Translations under genes and position numbers: made by a program
Notes under the pieces: model-generated
What the model was told of the DNA's origin: nothing
Seen by the model: the letters and a program-made list of their open reading frames with translations, nothing else
Database searches by the model: none
Assembly: GCA_031315865.1 (NCBI GenBank)
Contig: JALDRJ010000002.1
Coordinates: 3,632,001-3,696,000 of the forward strand
Direction of reading: 5' to 3'
DNA from: Nitrospirales bacterium
GTDB lineage: Bacteria > Nitrospirota > Nitrospiria > Nitrospirales > UBA8639
Length of the DNA: 64,000 nucleotides
In this document: positions 37,756 to 46,802 of the stretch, one piece after another
Position numbering within the stretch: position 1 is the stretch's first letter
Layout of the letters: the number at the start of each line of letters is the position of its first letter

Positions 37756-37956
37756 CTACCCCGTTTCCGGTCCTACAAGTTCACCATTGCAGTCGATACA
37801 AATCCAATCACCATCGTTAAACTTCATGGGATCACCGCAGAAAGGGCAATCAGGAGGAGGACCGGATTCCAGACTGGGCAAGATAGGGATTTCAATATCA
37901 TCGTCATCATCGTCCATGCCAAACGGACGATTTCGTTCCGTATACCCATCCGTCAT
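37756..37956 (-). CDS. small zinc-ribbon protein with acidic linker
   Basis: 66 residues. An acidic run DDDDDD lies near residue 14-20; CPFCGD and CIDCNGE near the C-terminus form a two-CxxC zinc ribbon. Start 37956 was chosen because it follows the stop of the upstream thioredoxin-fold gene by 4 bases with GAGGGAG upstream; a longer frame to 37992 would overlap that gene. Probably cotranscribed with the redoxin-like gene. Function unknown. Confidence 0.7.
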   Translation of the reverse strand: MTDGYTERNRPFGMDDDDDDIEIPILPSLESGPPPDCPFCGDPMKFNDGDWICIDCNGELVGPETG

Positions 37957-37960
37957 GATG

Positions 37961-38227
37961 CTACCGCTCCCTCGGCTTTGTTTTGGCGGCAAGCGCCTTT
38001 TCGGCAGCTTGACGAGTCGGAACGCCTATGAAGGTCAATTTTCCGTTAATGATCGTCGCGGGCGTGGCACGAATCGAATGACGCTCGGCCAATTCCTGAC
38101 CATTTTCTGTCCCCACATCAATTTCTCGATAGGTAAAGCTGTACTTGACTTTCATGCCTTTCCACAAAGTTTTGGCCGCGGGACAGGCGCCACAAGACTT
38201 GGAGACTAACAAGGTCACATTTGCCAT
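37961..38227 (-). CDS. thioredoxin/glutaredoxin-fold protein with CGAC active site
   Basis: 88 residues with the dithiol motif SKSCGACPAAKTL near residue 12-15 and the cis-Pro loop IRATPATIINGKLTFIGVP. Too short for a full thioredoxin, it fits the glutaredoxin-like or redox-active-disulfide group. It should reduce or sense disulfides in the cytoplasm. GAGGAG lies about 11 bases before the ATG. Paired with a small zinc-ribbon gene downstream. Confidence 0.85.
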   Translation of the reverse strand: MANVTLLVSKSCGACPAAKTLWKGMKVKYSFTYREIDVGTENGQELAERHSIRATPATIINGKLTFIGVPTRQAAEKALAAKTKPRER

Positions 38228-38701
38228 ATGAGAACAGACTCCTCTATGAGATTCCAGCCAGGAGAATGAATGAAACGTATGTTAGCACTAGAGAAAAAGA
38301 GGCCGCAAGGAATAGAGAACGGTGCGATCCCCGCCCTCCCGTCAACACCACGACTTTCCTGTCATGATCTACCTCTCTGCTTCCCGGTTATTTCAACACA
38401 TCATTCGCTATCTTGAAAGGCCTTGCCTGTCTCTCAGTAACAGACTTGCTCTTATACAGGAAAAGCGGCATAATTTCCCTTTCTATCCATATTGTTCATA
38501 CCCGTTCGAAGAACCGTTCATCTGATGGCATTCCTGACTGTCCTCTGTCCTTCTCTTCATACCCGAACTTATCATTTGCTCGTAGTTCCCTCAGCCTGAT
38601 CGTCTAGCAGGCAGATCGAAACGTGGCCGCAACCAAGGAAATGTTTTCCTTAGGGAAGCATTCGACCGGTTCCTCGCACATGAACAAAGGAATTCCTCGT
38701 C
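38228..38701. other. intergenic leader upstream of the CheB-CheR-kinase gene
   Basis: About 470 bases, pyrimidine-rich in its second half. I see no protein gene worth calling (short frames such as 38322-38525 lack features) and no recognised RNA motif. It must contain the promoters for the divergent redoxin gene and the CheB-CheR-kinase gene. Confidence 0.45.
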
Positions 38702-41700
38702 ATGAAAAACCCCAACTTGAAATCCCGGAAAAAATCCAGAACCGCGTCCAAGAAGGTCGAAATACCCTCATTACCGGCCCATGCCTCCCACCCCTCCCAC
38801 CCGGCGGATGACATCAAGCTCGACAACCTGGTGATGGAATCCAACGGCCCACCGGCCAAACCGTTCCGCTACCCTACCCACATCGTCGGGATCGGGGCGT
38901 CAGCCGGAGGGTTGGACGCCATCGAACAACTCTTTCAAAACATGCCGGTCCGTACGGGGATTGGGTACGTCGTAATTCAGCATCTTTCTCCGGTCTTCCC
39001 CAGTATGATGGTCGAAATCTTGTCTCGTCATACCATGATACCGATTAACCGGGCCGAGGACGGAATGCCGGTCGAGCCAGATACGATTTATCTCATTCCG
39101 CCCAAAAAAAATATGATCATCGCTTCGGGCCGCTTGCATTTAACCGAGCAGGATCCAACAGAACCCCTGCATTTGCCCATCGATATTTTCTTTCGCTCCC
39201 TGGCGCAAGACCTCCATAATCGAGCGATTGGCATCATCCTCTCTGGAACAGGGGCAGATGGATCTCGCGGCATTCTTGAGATCCACAAGGCTGGCGGCTA
39301 CGTCATCGTACAGGATGAAACCACGGCCAAATTCGACGGCATGCCACGAGCCGCCATCGCCACCGGGACGGCACATTGCGTGTCGGATCCGTCCGGAATG
39401 CCCACGAACATCCTTGGCCATGTCGGGGTTCCACAAGACACATCAGCCCTTGAGCCATTGAGTGGCCTCCCGACCAATCAGGAAACCCACATTCATGACA
39501 TTTTTACCCTGCTCCGGCTACGGTATGGCATTGAATTTCATTATTACAAGGCGGCCACGATCGACCGGCGTCTTGAACGACGGCTGAAAATCGTTCAATG
39601 CTTAAACCTCCAGGAATATCTTCGCTATCTACAAGAGAACCCCGCCGAACTGGACCGGCTCTACCATGACCTGCTCATCGGCGTCACAAAATTCAATCGT
39701 GATCCCGCGGCCTTCATCGAGCTCCAGACTCATTTCTATAAGTTGTTTCAAACCATTCCCCCGGACCGCGAAGAACTCCGCGTATGGGTGGCCGGCTGTG
39801 CGACAGGCCAGGAAGCGTACACAATCGCCATTACGCTCAAAGAATTCGCTGAGGCCACGAATCAATCAGCTACGATCAAAGTCTTTGCCACGGATGTTCA
39901 CCAAGCATCACTCGACATCGCCGCGGACGGCTGTTACTCGGAAGACGAACTGAAAGTGCTCCCGGCTCAGGTACGGGAAAAATATTTCACGAAAAATGGC
40001 CGAGAATTTCGCATTGCTCGAACCATACGGCAGATGGTTGTGTTCGCCAATCATAACGTGATTTCAGCCGCGCCCTTCACCAAGATCGACCTGATTTGCT
40101 GTCGCAACATGCTGATCTATTTCGAGCCGATGATCCAACGGAAAGTCATCGCGCTGTTCCACTTTGCTCTTCGGACCAGAGGGCTTCTTTTCCTGGGGCC
40201 CAGCGAAAACGTTGGCGGGGCTGAAGACGAATTCGATTCTCTATCCACAAAATGGAAAATTTTCCTCAAACGCCGCGATGTCCGCCTTGCCGAAGCCAAA
40301 CCGCTGCCCACGACCGTCACCAATATGTCGGGCACGCGATTTCCTAGGAAAAAACAGGGAGATCTGACCGCCGAAGGACCGGACAACACGGCTGTTTGGG
40401 CGTATGAGGCACTCCTGTCTGAAATCATCGATACGGGATTCCTGGTCAGTGAAACCCAAGAGGTGCTTCACATTTTTGGCGATGCCACCCAGTTTTTACG
40501 CCCGGCGACCGGACGCCCCAGCGCTTCCTTCACCAAACTCCTTGACGAAGATCTTGCGCGCGCGATCACCACGGGCATTCATCGTGCCAGCCGGACGCGA
40601 GCGCCCGTACAGTATGGCGGCATCCAGCACCAGACGGACGCAGGCAGTCAGGCGCTCACGATCAAAATCAGGCCGCTTCGGAACACACGGACCAATTCGA
40701 CGTTTTACTTTGTGTACATCGAGCGTTCACCGGCCATGCAACTTCTGCAAGAACCGCTCACGGATCCCTCCACTTTCGCCACCGTCTCGACTGACCAGTT
40801 CACCGACTTACAGTCCGAACTCGAATACACCAAGGAAACGCTCCAAACGACGAACGAAGAGCTGGAAACCAGCAACGAAGAATTGCAGGCCGCCAACGAG
40901 GAATTGGTGTCGTCAAACGAGGAACTGCAGAGCACCAACGAGGAGCTATTAAGCACCAACGAAGAACTGCAAAGCGCGAACGAGGAATTGCAATCGGTCA
41001 ACGAAGAACTCCACACGGTCAATTCTGAATTTCAGCAAAAAATCCTTGAACTCACACAGCTCACCTCGGATATGGACAATCTACTGACAAGCTCAGAGAT
41101 CGCAACGATCTTCCTCGACAATTCGCTCTCGGTCAGAAAGTTCACGCCTGCCGTGTCGACCATGATGCACTTGTTGCCGCGCGACCTTGGCCGGCCGATC
41201 GCCCACATCAATCACCAAATTCAGTTGGGGAAGGAACAGTTGGCAGACCTCTGCCAGCATGTCTATGACACGAAGGAGCTACTGGAACGAGAGACGCCGT
41301 GTGGGACCGACAAGTGGCTATTCATGAGGATCTTGCCCTATTTCGATGAATATCAGCACGTCCAGGGTGTGGTACTCACCTTCATGGAGATCACACCACT
41401 CAAGAAAACCGAGTTAACGCTCAAATCCTACACGGCCAAGCTCGAGGCGAGCAATCAAGACTTGCAAGACTTTGCCTTTGTCGCTTCCCATGACCTCCAT
41501 GAACCATTGCGAAAGATCATCAGTTTTCACGAACAATTAAGCCAGGAGCTCAGCGACGTTCAACTGACTCCGGAAGCCAAAGATTTCCTGGCTCGAAGCA
41601 CCAACGCCGCGTCCCGCATGCATACCATGATTCAGGACCTGCTCGCATTCTCCCGCATCCATTCCCGTGGCAAAGAACTCACGAAACAGAACTGTAACGA

Positions 41701-42121
41701 TGCGCTCAAACGCGCGATCGAGAATCTTCAGATGACCATCGAAGAAAAACACGCCATCATCACTCACGAACTTCTGCCCACTCTCCCCATCGACCTCGGA
41801 CAGATCACGCAATTGTTCCAGAATCTCCTCTCGAATGCCATCAAATTCTGCGAAGGATACACACCGATGATCCAGATTTCCGTCTCCCACCAGGACAACC
41901 ATTGGCTCTTCACCGTCAAGGATAACGGCATCGGCATGTCCAGCCAGTATCGACACAAAATCTTCGTGATCTTCCAGCGCCTTCACGGAAAGTCCAAGTA
42001 CCCCGGCAGCGGCTTAGGGCTGGCCATTTGCAAACGAATCGTCGAACGGCATGGCGGGCAAATTTGGGTTGAATCGGAAGAGGGCCAGGGAAGCACGTTT
42101 TATTTCACACTCCCAACCTAG
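38702..42121 (+). CDS. CheB-CheR-PAS-histidine kinase fusion
   Basis: 1139 residues. The CheB methylesterase domain (about 58-240) keeps the Ser (GIGASAGG), His (VVIQHLSP) and Asp (GTGADGSRG) triad but has no N-terminal receiver. The CheR methyltransferase (about 260-530) shows GVTKFNRDP, AGCATGQEAY and LICCRNMLIYF. A heptad coiled coil of repeated NEEL units spans about 715-785. A PAS-like domain follows, then HisKA with SHDLHEPLRK (His about 928) and HATPase (about 1030-1139, GSGLGLAICKRIVE). Such fusions may couple reversible protein methylation with phosphorylation. No MCP receptor is in the window. AAAGG lies 11 bases before the ATG. It heads the clock/signalling region. Confidence 0.93.
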   Translation: MKNPNLKSRKKSRTASKKVEIPSLPAHASHPSHPADDIKLDNLVMESNGPPAKPFRYPTHIVGIGASAGGLDAIEQLFQNMPVRTGIGYVVIQHLSPVFPSMMVEILSRHTMIPINRAEDGMPVEPDTIYLIPPKKNMIIASGRLHLTEQDPTEPLHLPIDIFFRSLAQDLHNRAIGIILSGTGADGSRGILEIHKAGGYVIVQDETTAKFDGMPRAAIATGTAHCVSDPSGMPTNILGHVGVPQDTSALEPLSGLPTNQETHIHDIFTLLRLRYGIEFHYYKAATIDRRLERRLKIVQCLNLQEYLRYLQENPAELDRLYHDLLIGVTKFNRDPAAFIELQTHFYKLFQTIPPDREELRVWVAGCATGQEAYTIAITLKEFAEATNQSATIKVFATDVHQASLDIAADGCYSEDELKVLPAQVREKYFTKNGREFRIARTIRQMVVFANHNVISAAPFTKIDLICCRNMLIYFEPMIQRKVIALFHFALRTRGLLFLGPSENVGGAEDEFDSLSTKWKIFLKRRDVRLAEAKPLPTTVTNMSGTRFPRKKQGDLTAEGPDNTAVWAYEALLSEIIDTGFLVSETQEVLHIFGDATQFLRPATGRPSASFTKLLDEDLARAITTGIHRASRTRAPVQYGGIQHQTDAGSQALTIKIRPLRNTRTNSTFYFVYIERSPAMQLLQEPLTDPSTFATVSTDQFTDLQSELEYTKETLQTTNEELETSNEELQAANEELVSSNEELQSTNEELLSTNEELQSANEELQSVNEELHTVNSEFQQKILELTQLTSDMDNLLTSSEIATIFLDNSLSVRKFTPAVSTMMHLLPRDLGRPIAHINHQIQLGKEQLADLCQHVYDTKELLERETPCGTDKWLFMRILPYFDEYQHVQGVVLTFMEITPLKKTELTLKSYTAKLEASNQDLQDFAFVASHDLHEPLRKIISFHEQLSQELSDVQLTPEAKDFLARSTNAASRMHTMIQDLLAFSRIHSRGKELTKQNCNDALKRAIENLQMTIEEKHAIITHELLPTLPIDLGQITQLFQNLLSNAIKFCEGYTPMIQISVSHQDNHWLFTVKDNGIGMSSQYRHKIFVIFQRLHGKSKYPGSGLGLAICKRIVERHGGQIWVESEEGQGSTFYFTLPT

Positions 42122-42462
42122 CATTCACGGAGGCGGACCAGAGACAAGAAACCACTCGTGACCGGTCTCGTGCTCCCCTTCCCGCCTCACCTACCGGCTT
42201 TTGGCTTTTTCTCTGGTAATGTGCTACTATTCGACATTCTTATTTTTATCGTTCTTACGCTTCATTGGTTCTAGTTATTTCCTAATCTTTTCCTCCGTTT
42301 TCCTTCATACCGTCCTACTGTATTGATGACGGACATCTCTATTTTCCCAGCATGACTGTGTCCGTTTTGACCTGACGATCATGTACCGCGTGTAGGTGCC
42401 CCACTCTTACGTCTTTACGCCACTTCACGAAGGGTTTCTGGAGGTGCGTGAGAGGATAGTAT
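42122..42462. other. intergenic leader upstream of the kai-type operon
   Basis: About 340 bases, pyrimidine-rich, no protein gene. Two weak sigma70-like candidates: TTGGCT (42201-42206) with TACTAT (42225-42230), spacer 18, and TTGACC (42367-42372) with TGTAGG at spacer 18. Neither is strong. No recognised riboswitch. Confidence 0.45.
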
Positions 42463-43326
42463 ATGTCTTATCGCTTATTGCTCATCGAAGATGATCCAGA
42501 AGACGTGCTCATCTTGAAACGTCTTCTTCAAGAAACCAACGGGCAGGCTTGGCTTCAGACTGAATCGACGGTGGAAGATGGCCTGTTGTACCTTCAATCC
42601 GAAAAGCCAGATGTAATTCTGCTCGACCTGTTCCTTCCTGATAGCCGTGGATTGGATACCTTTCAACAGCTTCACGACGATTTCGCCAGTATCCCGATCA
42701 TTGTCCTGACCGGGCATACCGATGAAGAACTGGGCGTGGAAGCCCTCAAAATCGGAGCACAAGACTTCCTGACAAAGGGAGATTTCAATTCGCAAATGCT
42801 CGGCAGGAGCATTCGGTATGCCATCGAGCGCCACCAGCTCAAAATGCTGGCCAAGCAGCGGCAGGACCAGGCGGAAGCCGAGCTTCAGGCTCTGTTTCGT
42901 CTGGTCAAACACAGGGAAAATCAGGTCACGACCGAACAATACGCAGAACCGTTGATTGAAGACAGCTCACCTGCCCTCTTTCATCATGTGAAGCATCAGT
43001 TCGTCCAGACGCTTGAGCGTGCGCTGGAAGAACAAAAGTACAAGACGGAATCCCAAGTCTCGAGTAATCTCAACCGAATCGCGCAACGACTGGGGACACT
43101 CCACGCAGGTCCCCGAGATGTCGTGAACGTCTACCGTGCAGCCTTACAGGAGCTCACGACATCCTCTCAACCTGAAAAGGCTCGCGCCTATGTCGAAGAA
43201 GGACGAATGTTGGTTTTACGGTTAATGGGAGAGGTCCTTTCTTATTATCGGCGCCACAGCCTGAAGCACCTCACGCCGGCAAAGAGTGCTGAGGCCTCTC
43301 AACCCCTTCACCACTCATCACGCTGA
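42463..43326 (+). CDS. receiver protein with C-terminal KaiA/RsbU-like domain; candidate KaiA analogue
   Basis: 287 residues. Residues 1-125 are a receiver with acidic D10-D11, phospho-acceptor D55 (LLDLFLPDSRG), T83 and K105, so it should be phosphorylatable. A helical linker (about 126-155) follows. Residues about 170-268 form a helical segment whose pattern GPRDVVNVYRAALQEL, then EEGRMLVLRLMGEVLSYYRR, resembles the four-helix KaiA C-terminal domain and the related RsbU N-terminal domain. KaiA drives KaiC phosphorylation by binding its tail. kaiB starts 28 bases downstream and kaiC overlaps kaiB, so position supports a KaiA-like role. The assignment of the C-terminal domain is by eye and is inference. 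GAGAGGA lies 8 bases before the ATG. Confidence 0.75.
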   Translation: MSYRLLLIEDDPEDVLILKRLLQETNGQAWLQTESTVEDGLLYLQSEKPDVILLDLFLPDSRGLDTFQQLHDDFASIPIIVLTGHTDEELGVEALKIGAQDFLTKGDFNSQMLGRSIRYAIERHQLKMLAKQRQDQAEAELQALFRLVKHRENQVTTEQYAEPLIEDSSPALFHHVKHQFVQTLERALEEQKYKTESQVSSNLNRIAQRLGTLHAGPRDVVNVYRAALQELTTSSQPEKARAYVEEGRMLVLRLMGEVLSYYRRHSLKHLTPAKSAEASQPLHHSSR

Positions 43327-43354
43327 GCCCGTGATGGGCAAGGAGCCAGGACCT

Positions 43355-43669
43355 ATGAAATCGTTCCTGAAACTCTACATAACAGGACACTCGGTCAAAA
43401 GCCAGGAAGCCATCCGGACCCTGCATAGGATTTGTCATGATGAATTTCGCGAGGACTATGAGATTGAAATCATTGACGTTCTGGAGAATCCTCAACTCGC
43501 GGAAGACGAACGGATCCTCGCGACGCCCACGGTCGTCAAAGAATTACCCCCTCCTATTCGTCGAGTCATCGGCGATCTCTCGGAACGCGAAAAAGTACTC
43601 ATGGGCTTAGACCTTGTTTCATCTTCCATCCCAGTGTTGTCACATGAAAAAGGAGGCCACGTGGCATGA
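43355..43669 (+). CDS. kaiB: circadian clock protein KaiB
   Basis: 104 residues, canonical length. FLKLYITGHSVKSQEAIRTL opens the thioredoxin-like fold; IDVLENPQLAEDERILATPT and RRVIGDLSEREKVLMGLDL are nearly invariant KaiB blocks. KaiB binds the KaiC CI ring after a fold switch and competes with KaiA or kinases. Start 43355 was chosen because AGGAG lies 9 bases before it and the protein then begins at the usual residue; the open frame back to 43286 overlaps the receiver gene. Its TGA overlaps the kaiC ATG (ATGA). The short tail after GLDL (SSSIPVLSHEKGG) is non-conserved. Confidence 0.96.
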   Translation: MKSFLKLYITGHSVKSQEAIRTLHRICHDEFREDYEIEIIDVLENPQLAEDERILATPTVVKELPPPIRRVIGDLSEREKVLMGLDLVSSSIPVLSHEKGGHVA

Positions 43670-45192
43670 TTCCAACAGGATGTACTGAAATTGCCAAAGA
43701 CCCGACTGGCATCCCGGGGTTCGATCTCATTACGTATGGAGGCCTGCCGCGGAACCGAACGGTCTTAGTCTCTGGCACGGCGGGAAGCGCCAAAACCGTC
43801 CTGGCCGCGCAATTTCTTGCGGAAGGCATTCAGCAATTTGATCACCATGGCGTGTTTGTGACGTTTGAAGAAACCCCAGACGATATTCGTAAAAATTTAG
43901 TCGGATTCGGCTGGAACATTCAGGAATGGGAAGAGGAGGAAAAATGGTGTTTCGTGGATGCCAGTCCAACGCTGAACGGACATACGGTCATATCCGGCCA
44001 GTTCGACATGGGCGCCCTCCTGGCCCGCATTGAACATGCGATCGGCAAGGTTGGCGCGAAGCGCGTGTCATTGGACTCGATCGGGTCGATTCTCGGTCGA
44101 TTTCCAGATACGCACCTCGTCCGCAGCGAGCTTCTCCGGATTGCGGCGGCGCTGAAACTGCTCAATGTCACGGCCCTGATGACGAGCGAACGCGTCGATG
44201 AATACGGGCACATCAGCCGGTACAATGTCGAAGAGTTTATCGCGGACAATGTCATTATTTTACGGAACACGCTTCAGGACGAAAAACGCCGACGAACGAT
44301 CGAGGTCCTGAAATTCCGGGGAACCAACCATCAAAAGGGTGAATACCCCTTCACGGTCCGGTCGGGGGAAGGTATCGTCATTCTCCCGCTGTCCGCGATG
44401 GAATTGACCCAAAAATCCACGACCGTTCGCATTTCTTCCGGCAATCAGGATCTGGACAATATGTGCGGTGGCGGATTCTTTCGCGACTCCATTCTCCTCA
44501 TCACGGGCGCGACCGGATGCGGCAAAACGTTGTTGACGAATGTCTTTATGCGGGCCGGCGCGGAAAGCCAGGAACGATGTTTACTCCTGGCATTTGAGGA
44601 AAGCCGCGATCAAGTCGTCCGCAATGCGTCTGGATGGGGTATCAACTTCGAAGAAATGGAGAGTGATGGCTACCTGAAAGTCATCTGCACCTATCCTGAA
44701 CACAATAATCTCGAGGATCATCTCATCCAGATAAAAAAGCTCATCGACCAGTACCAACCCACACGCCTAGCAGTCGACAGTCTCTCAGCGCTACACAGGG
44801 TTTCGAGCCCCAAGGGGTTTCGAGAGTTCGTGGTGGGCCTGACCTCTCACGTGAAGGCGCACCAAATCGCCAGCCTGTTTACCTCCACGGCCAATTATGG
44901 ACTGAATGGGAACTCGACCGTGACCGCCGACCATATTTCAACCATTACTGACTCCATTATCCTGCTTCGGTATGTAGAGTTTTTCGGCGAAATGCATCGT
45001 GGGCTCACTGTGCTCAAAATGCGCGGGTCCTACCACGATAAACAAATTCGGGAATTTACGATTGACGATTATGGCATCCATATCGGACGCCCCTTTCGGC
45101 ATGTCACCGGAATTCTACGCGGCAATCCGCAACATTTACCGCAATCTGAGATCGATCGCCTCGGAGCTTTGTTCGAAGAGGAATCGAGTTAG
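43666..45192 (+). CDS. kaiC: circadian clock ATPase/autokinase KaiC
   Basis: 508 residues, two RecA-like domains. CI: Walker A GTAGSAKT (37-44) and catalytic E68-E69 (FEETPDD). CII: Walker A GATGCGKT (281-288) and E311-E312 (FEESRDQ). The autophosphorylation pair is S425-T426 in DHISTITDS, with T420 at the place of the cyanobacterial regulatory Thr. KMRGSYHDKQIREF and the C-terminal stretch FRHVTGILRGNP (A-loop side) are conserved, and a tail remains for KaiA-type binding. All residues needed for a phosphorylation cycle are therefore present. AAAGGAGG lies 9 bases before the ATG, which overlaps the kaiB stop. Confidence 0.96.
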   Translation: MIPTGCTEIAKDPTGIPGFDLITYGGLPRNRTVLVSGTAGSAKTVLAAQFLAEGIQQFDHHGVFVTFEETPDDIRKNLVGFGWNIQEWEEEEKWCFVDASPTLNGHTVISGQFDMGALLARIEHAIGKVGAKRVSLDSIGSILGRFPDTHLVRSELLRIAAALKLLNVTALMTSERVDEYGHISRYNVEEFIADNVIILRNTLQDEKRRRTIEVLKFRGTNHQKGEYPFTVRSGEGIVILPLSAMELTQKSTTVRISSGNQDLDNMCGGGFFRDSILLITGATGCGKTLLTNVFMRAGAESQERCLLLAFEESRDQVVRNASGWGINFEEMESDGYLKVICTYPEHNNLEDHLIQIKKLIDQYQPTRLAVDSLSALHRVSSPKGFREFVVGLTSHVKAHQIASLFTSTANYGLNGNSTVTADHISTITDSIILLRYVEFFGEMHRGLTVLKMRGSYHDKQIREFTIDDYGIHIGRPFRHVTGILRGNPQHLPQSEIDRLGALFEEESS

Positions 45193-45257
45193 GACTCTCT
45201 TTGACTTATTGACGAAAACACGCCTTGTTGTCGATCATCGAGGCTCATGTATTCTTC

Positions 45258-46778
45258 ATGGCTCCCCACCCTTCACATCACCGGCCCAGTGAACAAGAAT
45301 TCCGCGCGCTGGTGGAGCATAATATCGATGGCATGGTCATCATCGCCGATGATAGCCGCATCAGCTTCGTCAATGCCGCCGCGTGCCGGCTTTTCCATCG
45401 AACCGCCGAAGAACTGCTCGACGCGCCGTTCGGGTTTCCCATCATCGCGGACCAAACCACCGAGATTGACCTTTTGGGCCCCAATGGCCTCGTCACTCCA
45501 GTCGAAATGCGAATGGTCACGGTCGATTGGAAGGGGCAAACGAGCTACCTGGCCTGCCTTCGCGACCTGACAGAGCGTCGAAAAGCTGAAGAAGAACGCC
45601 GTCGATTAGCCAACAAAATGCAAAACGCCCAAAAGCTGGAATGTCTCGGCATGTTGGCAGGCGGGATCGCCCATGACTTCAATAATTTGCTCATGGCCAT
45701 CGTGGCCCGGGCGGGGCTGGCCCTTCGACTGCTCGGTGAAAACTCTCCTGCGAGTCAACACTTGGAACATATCAAGGACTCCGGGCTCCGCGGAGGAGAA
45801 TTAGCGAATCAGATGTTGACCTATGCTGGAAAGGGGAAAGCCTGCATTCAACCCTTGGACATCTCGCAACTCATCAAGGACATGATGCACTTGCTCCGGA
45901 CATCGCTGCCGAAACACATCTCGCTGACCTACGAGTTGGATCCCCACATTCCCCGCATGCAAGCCGATCATTCGCAACTCCAACAATTGTTATTGAGTAT
46001 CCTCATCAACGCCTCTGAAGCGATCGGCGATACCCAGGGCAGCGTGCACATCTCGACGGGAACCGAGAAAGCCCAGATGAATCACCTCCAGGAATGGTAT
46101 GTCGCGGGCGACATTCCGACCTCCCTGAGCGTATTTATCAACATCCAAGACACCGGGTCAGGCATAGACAAAGACACCATTCCAAAAATTTTTGATCCTT
46201 TTTTCTCGACGAAATTTACCGGGCGAGGCTTAGGTCTTGCGGCCTTACTCGGCATCGTTCGTTCACTCAATGGAGCTGTCGCCGTGACGAGTCAAGCCGG
46301 AGAAGGCACGCATTTTCGACTCTTTTTCCCCTCCTTGGTCCCGGAATCGACAGAACCGGCACCGGCAGAATCGCAGGATTTCCATTGGAAAGGATCAGGG
46401 ACGATCCTCGTCGTCGATGATGAAGAGGATGTCCGGGAAGCGACGCAACTCATCCTCGAAGAAATCGGCTTCACCGTCATCACCGCGAATCATGGAGAGG
46501 CCGGCCTTCAAATGTACAACCGGTATCGAGGCGAGATCACGCTCATCTTACTGGACCTGACGATGCCCGGCATGAACGGCGAACAGTTCTTCCACAAGAT
46601 TCGCGAGTACGACCCAGATATTCCCATCCTTCTCATGAGCGGATACAGCGAAGACGATGCGGCTAAACGATTCCAAGGCATTTCGCCGTACGAGTTCATT
46701 CAAAAACCCTATCAGATCGACGCGCTCATTCAAAAGGTTCGGTTCATCCTCGATTCCCACCAGCGCTCAGTACTGTAG
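45258..46778 (+). CDS. hybrid histidine kinase, PAS-HisKA-HATPase-REC
   Basis: About 506 residues, cytoplasmic. An N-terminal PAS domain (HNIDGMVIIADDSRISFVNAA) is followed by HisKA with GGIAHDFNNLLMAIVAR (phospho-His), HATPase (LLLSILINASEAIGD, DTGSGIDKDTIP, GRGLGLAALLG) and a C-terminal receiver with LILLDLTMPGMNG. It starts 65 bases after kaiC on the same strand, so it is a natural candidate for clock output or input. No KaiB-like SasA domain is present at the N-terminus. ATG 45258 was used; a TTG at 45225 extends the frame without family-like residues. No strong ribosome-binding site. Confidence 0.9.
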   Translation: MAPHPSHHRPSEQEFRALVEHNIDGMVIIADDSRISFVNAAACRLFHRTAEELLDAPFGFPIIADQTTEIDLLGPNGLVTPVEMRMVTVDWKGQTSYLACLRDLTERRKAEEERRRLANKMQNAQKLECLGMLAGGIAHDFNNLLMAIVARAGLALRLLGENSPASQHLEHIKDSGLRGGELANQMLTYAGKGKACIQPLDISQLIKDMMHLLRTSLPKHISLTYELDPHIPRMQADHSQLQQLLLSILINASEAIGDTQGSVHISTGTEKAQMNHLQEWYVAGDIPTSLSVFINIQDTGSGIDKDTIPKIFDPFFSTKFTGRGLGLAALLGIVRSLNGAVAVTSQAGEGTHFRLFFPSLVPESTEPAPAESQDFHWKGSGTILVVDDEEDVREATQLILEEIGFTVITANHGEAGLQMYNRYRGEITLILLDLTMPGMNGEQFFHKIREYDPDIPILLMSGYSEDDAAKRFQGISPYEFIQKPYQIDALIQKVRFILDSHQRSVL

Positions 46779-46802
46779 CTGTCATTTCCCCTTGCAGGTA
46801 CT

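Noticed and set aside
43666-45192. Reading KaiC as a generic RadA/KaiC-like ATPase of archaeal type
   Set aside because: It has two complete RecA domains, both Glu pairs, the Ser-Thr phosphosite pair and an adjacent canonical KaiB.
44999-45292. 97-codon plus-strand frame across the kaiC end
   Set aside because: It lies mostly within kaiC in another frame and shows no protein-like features.
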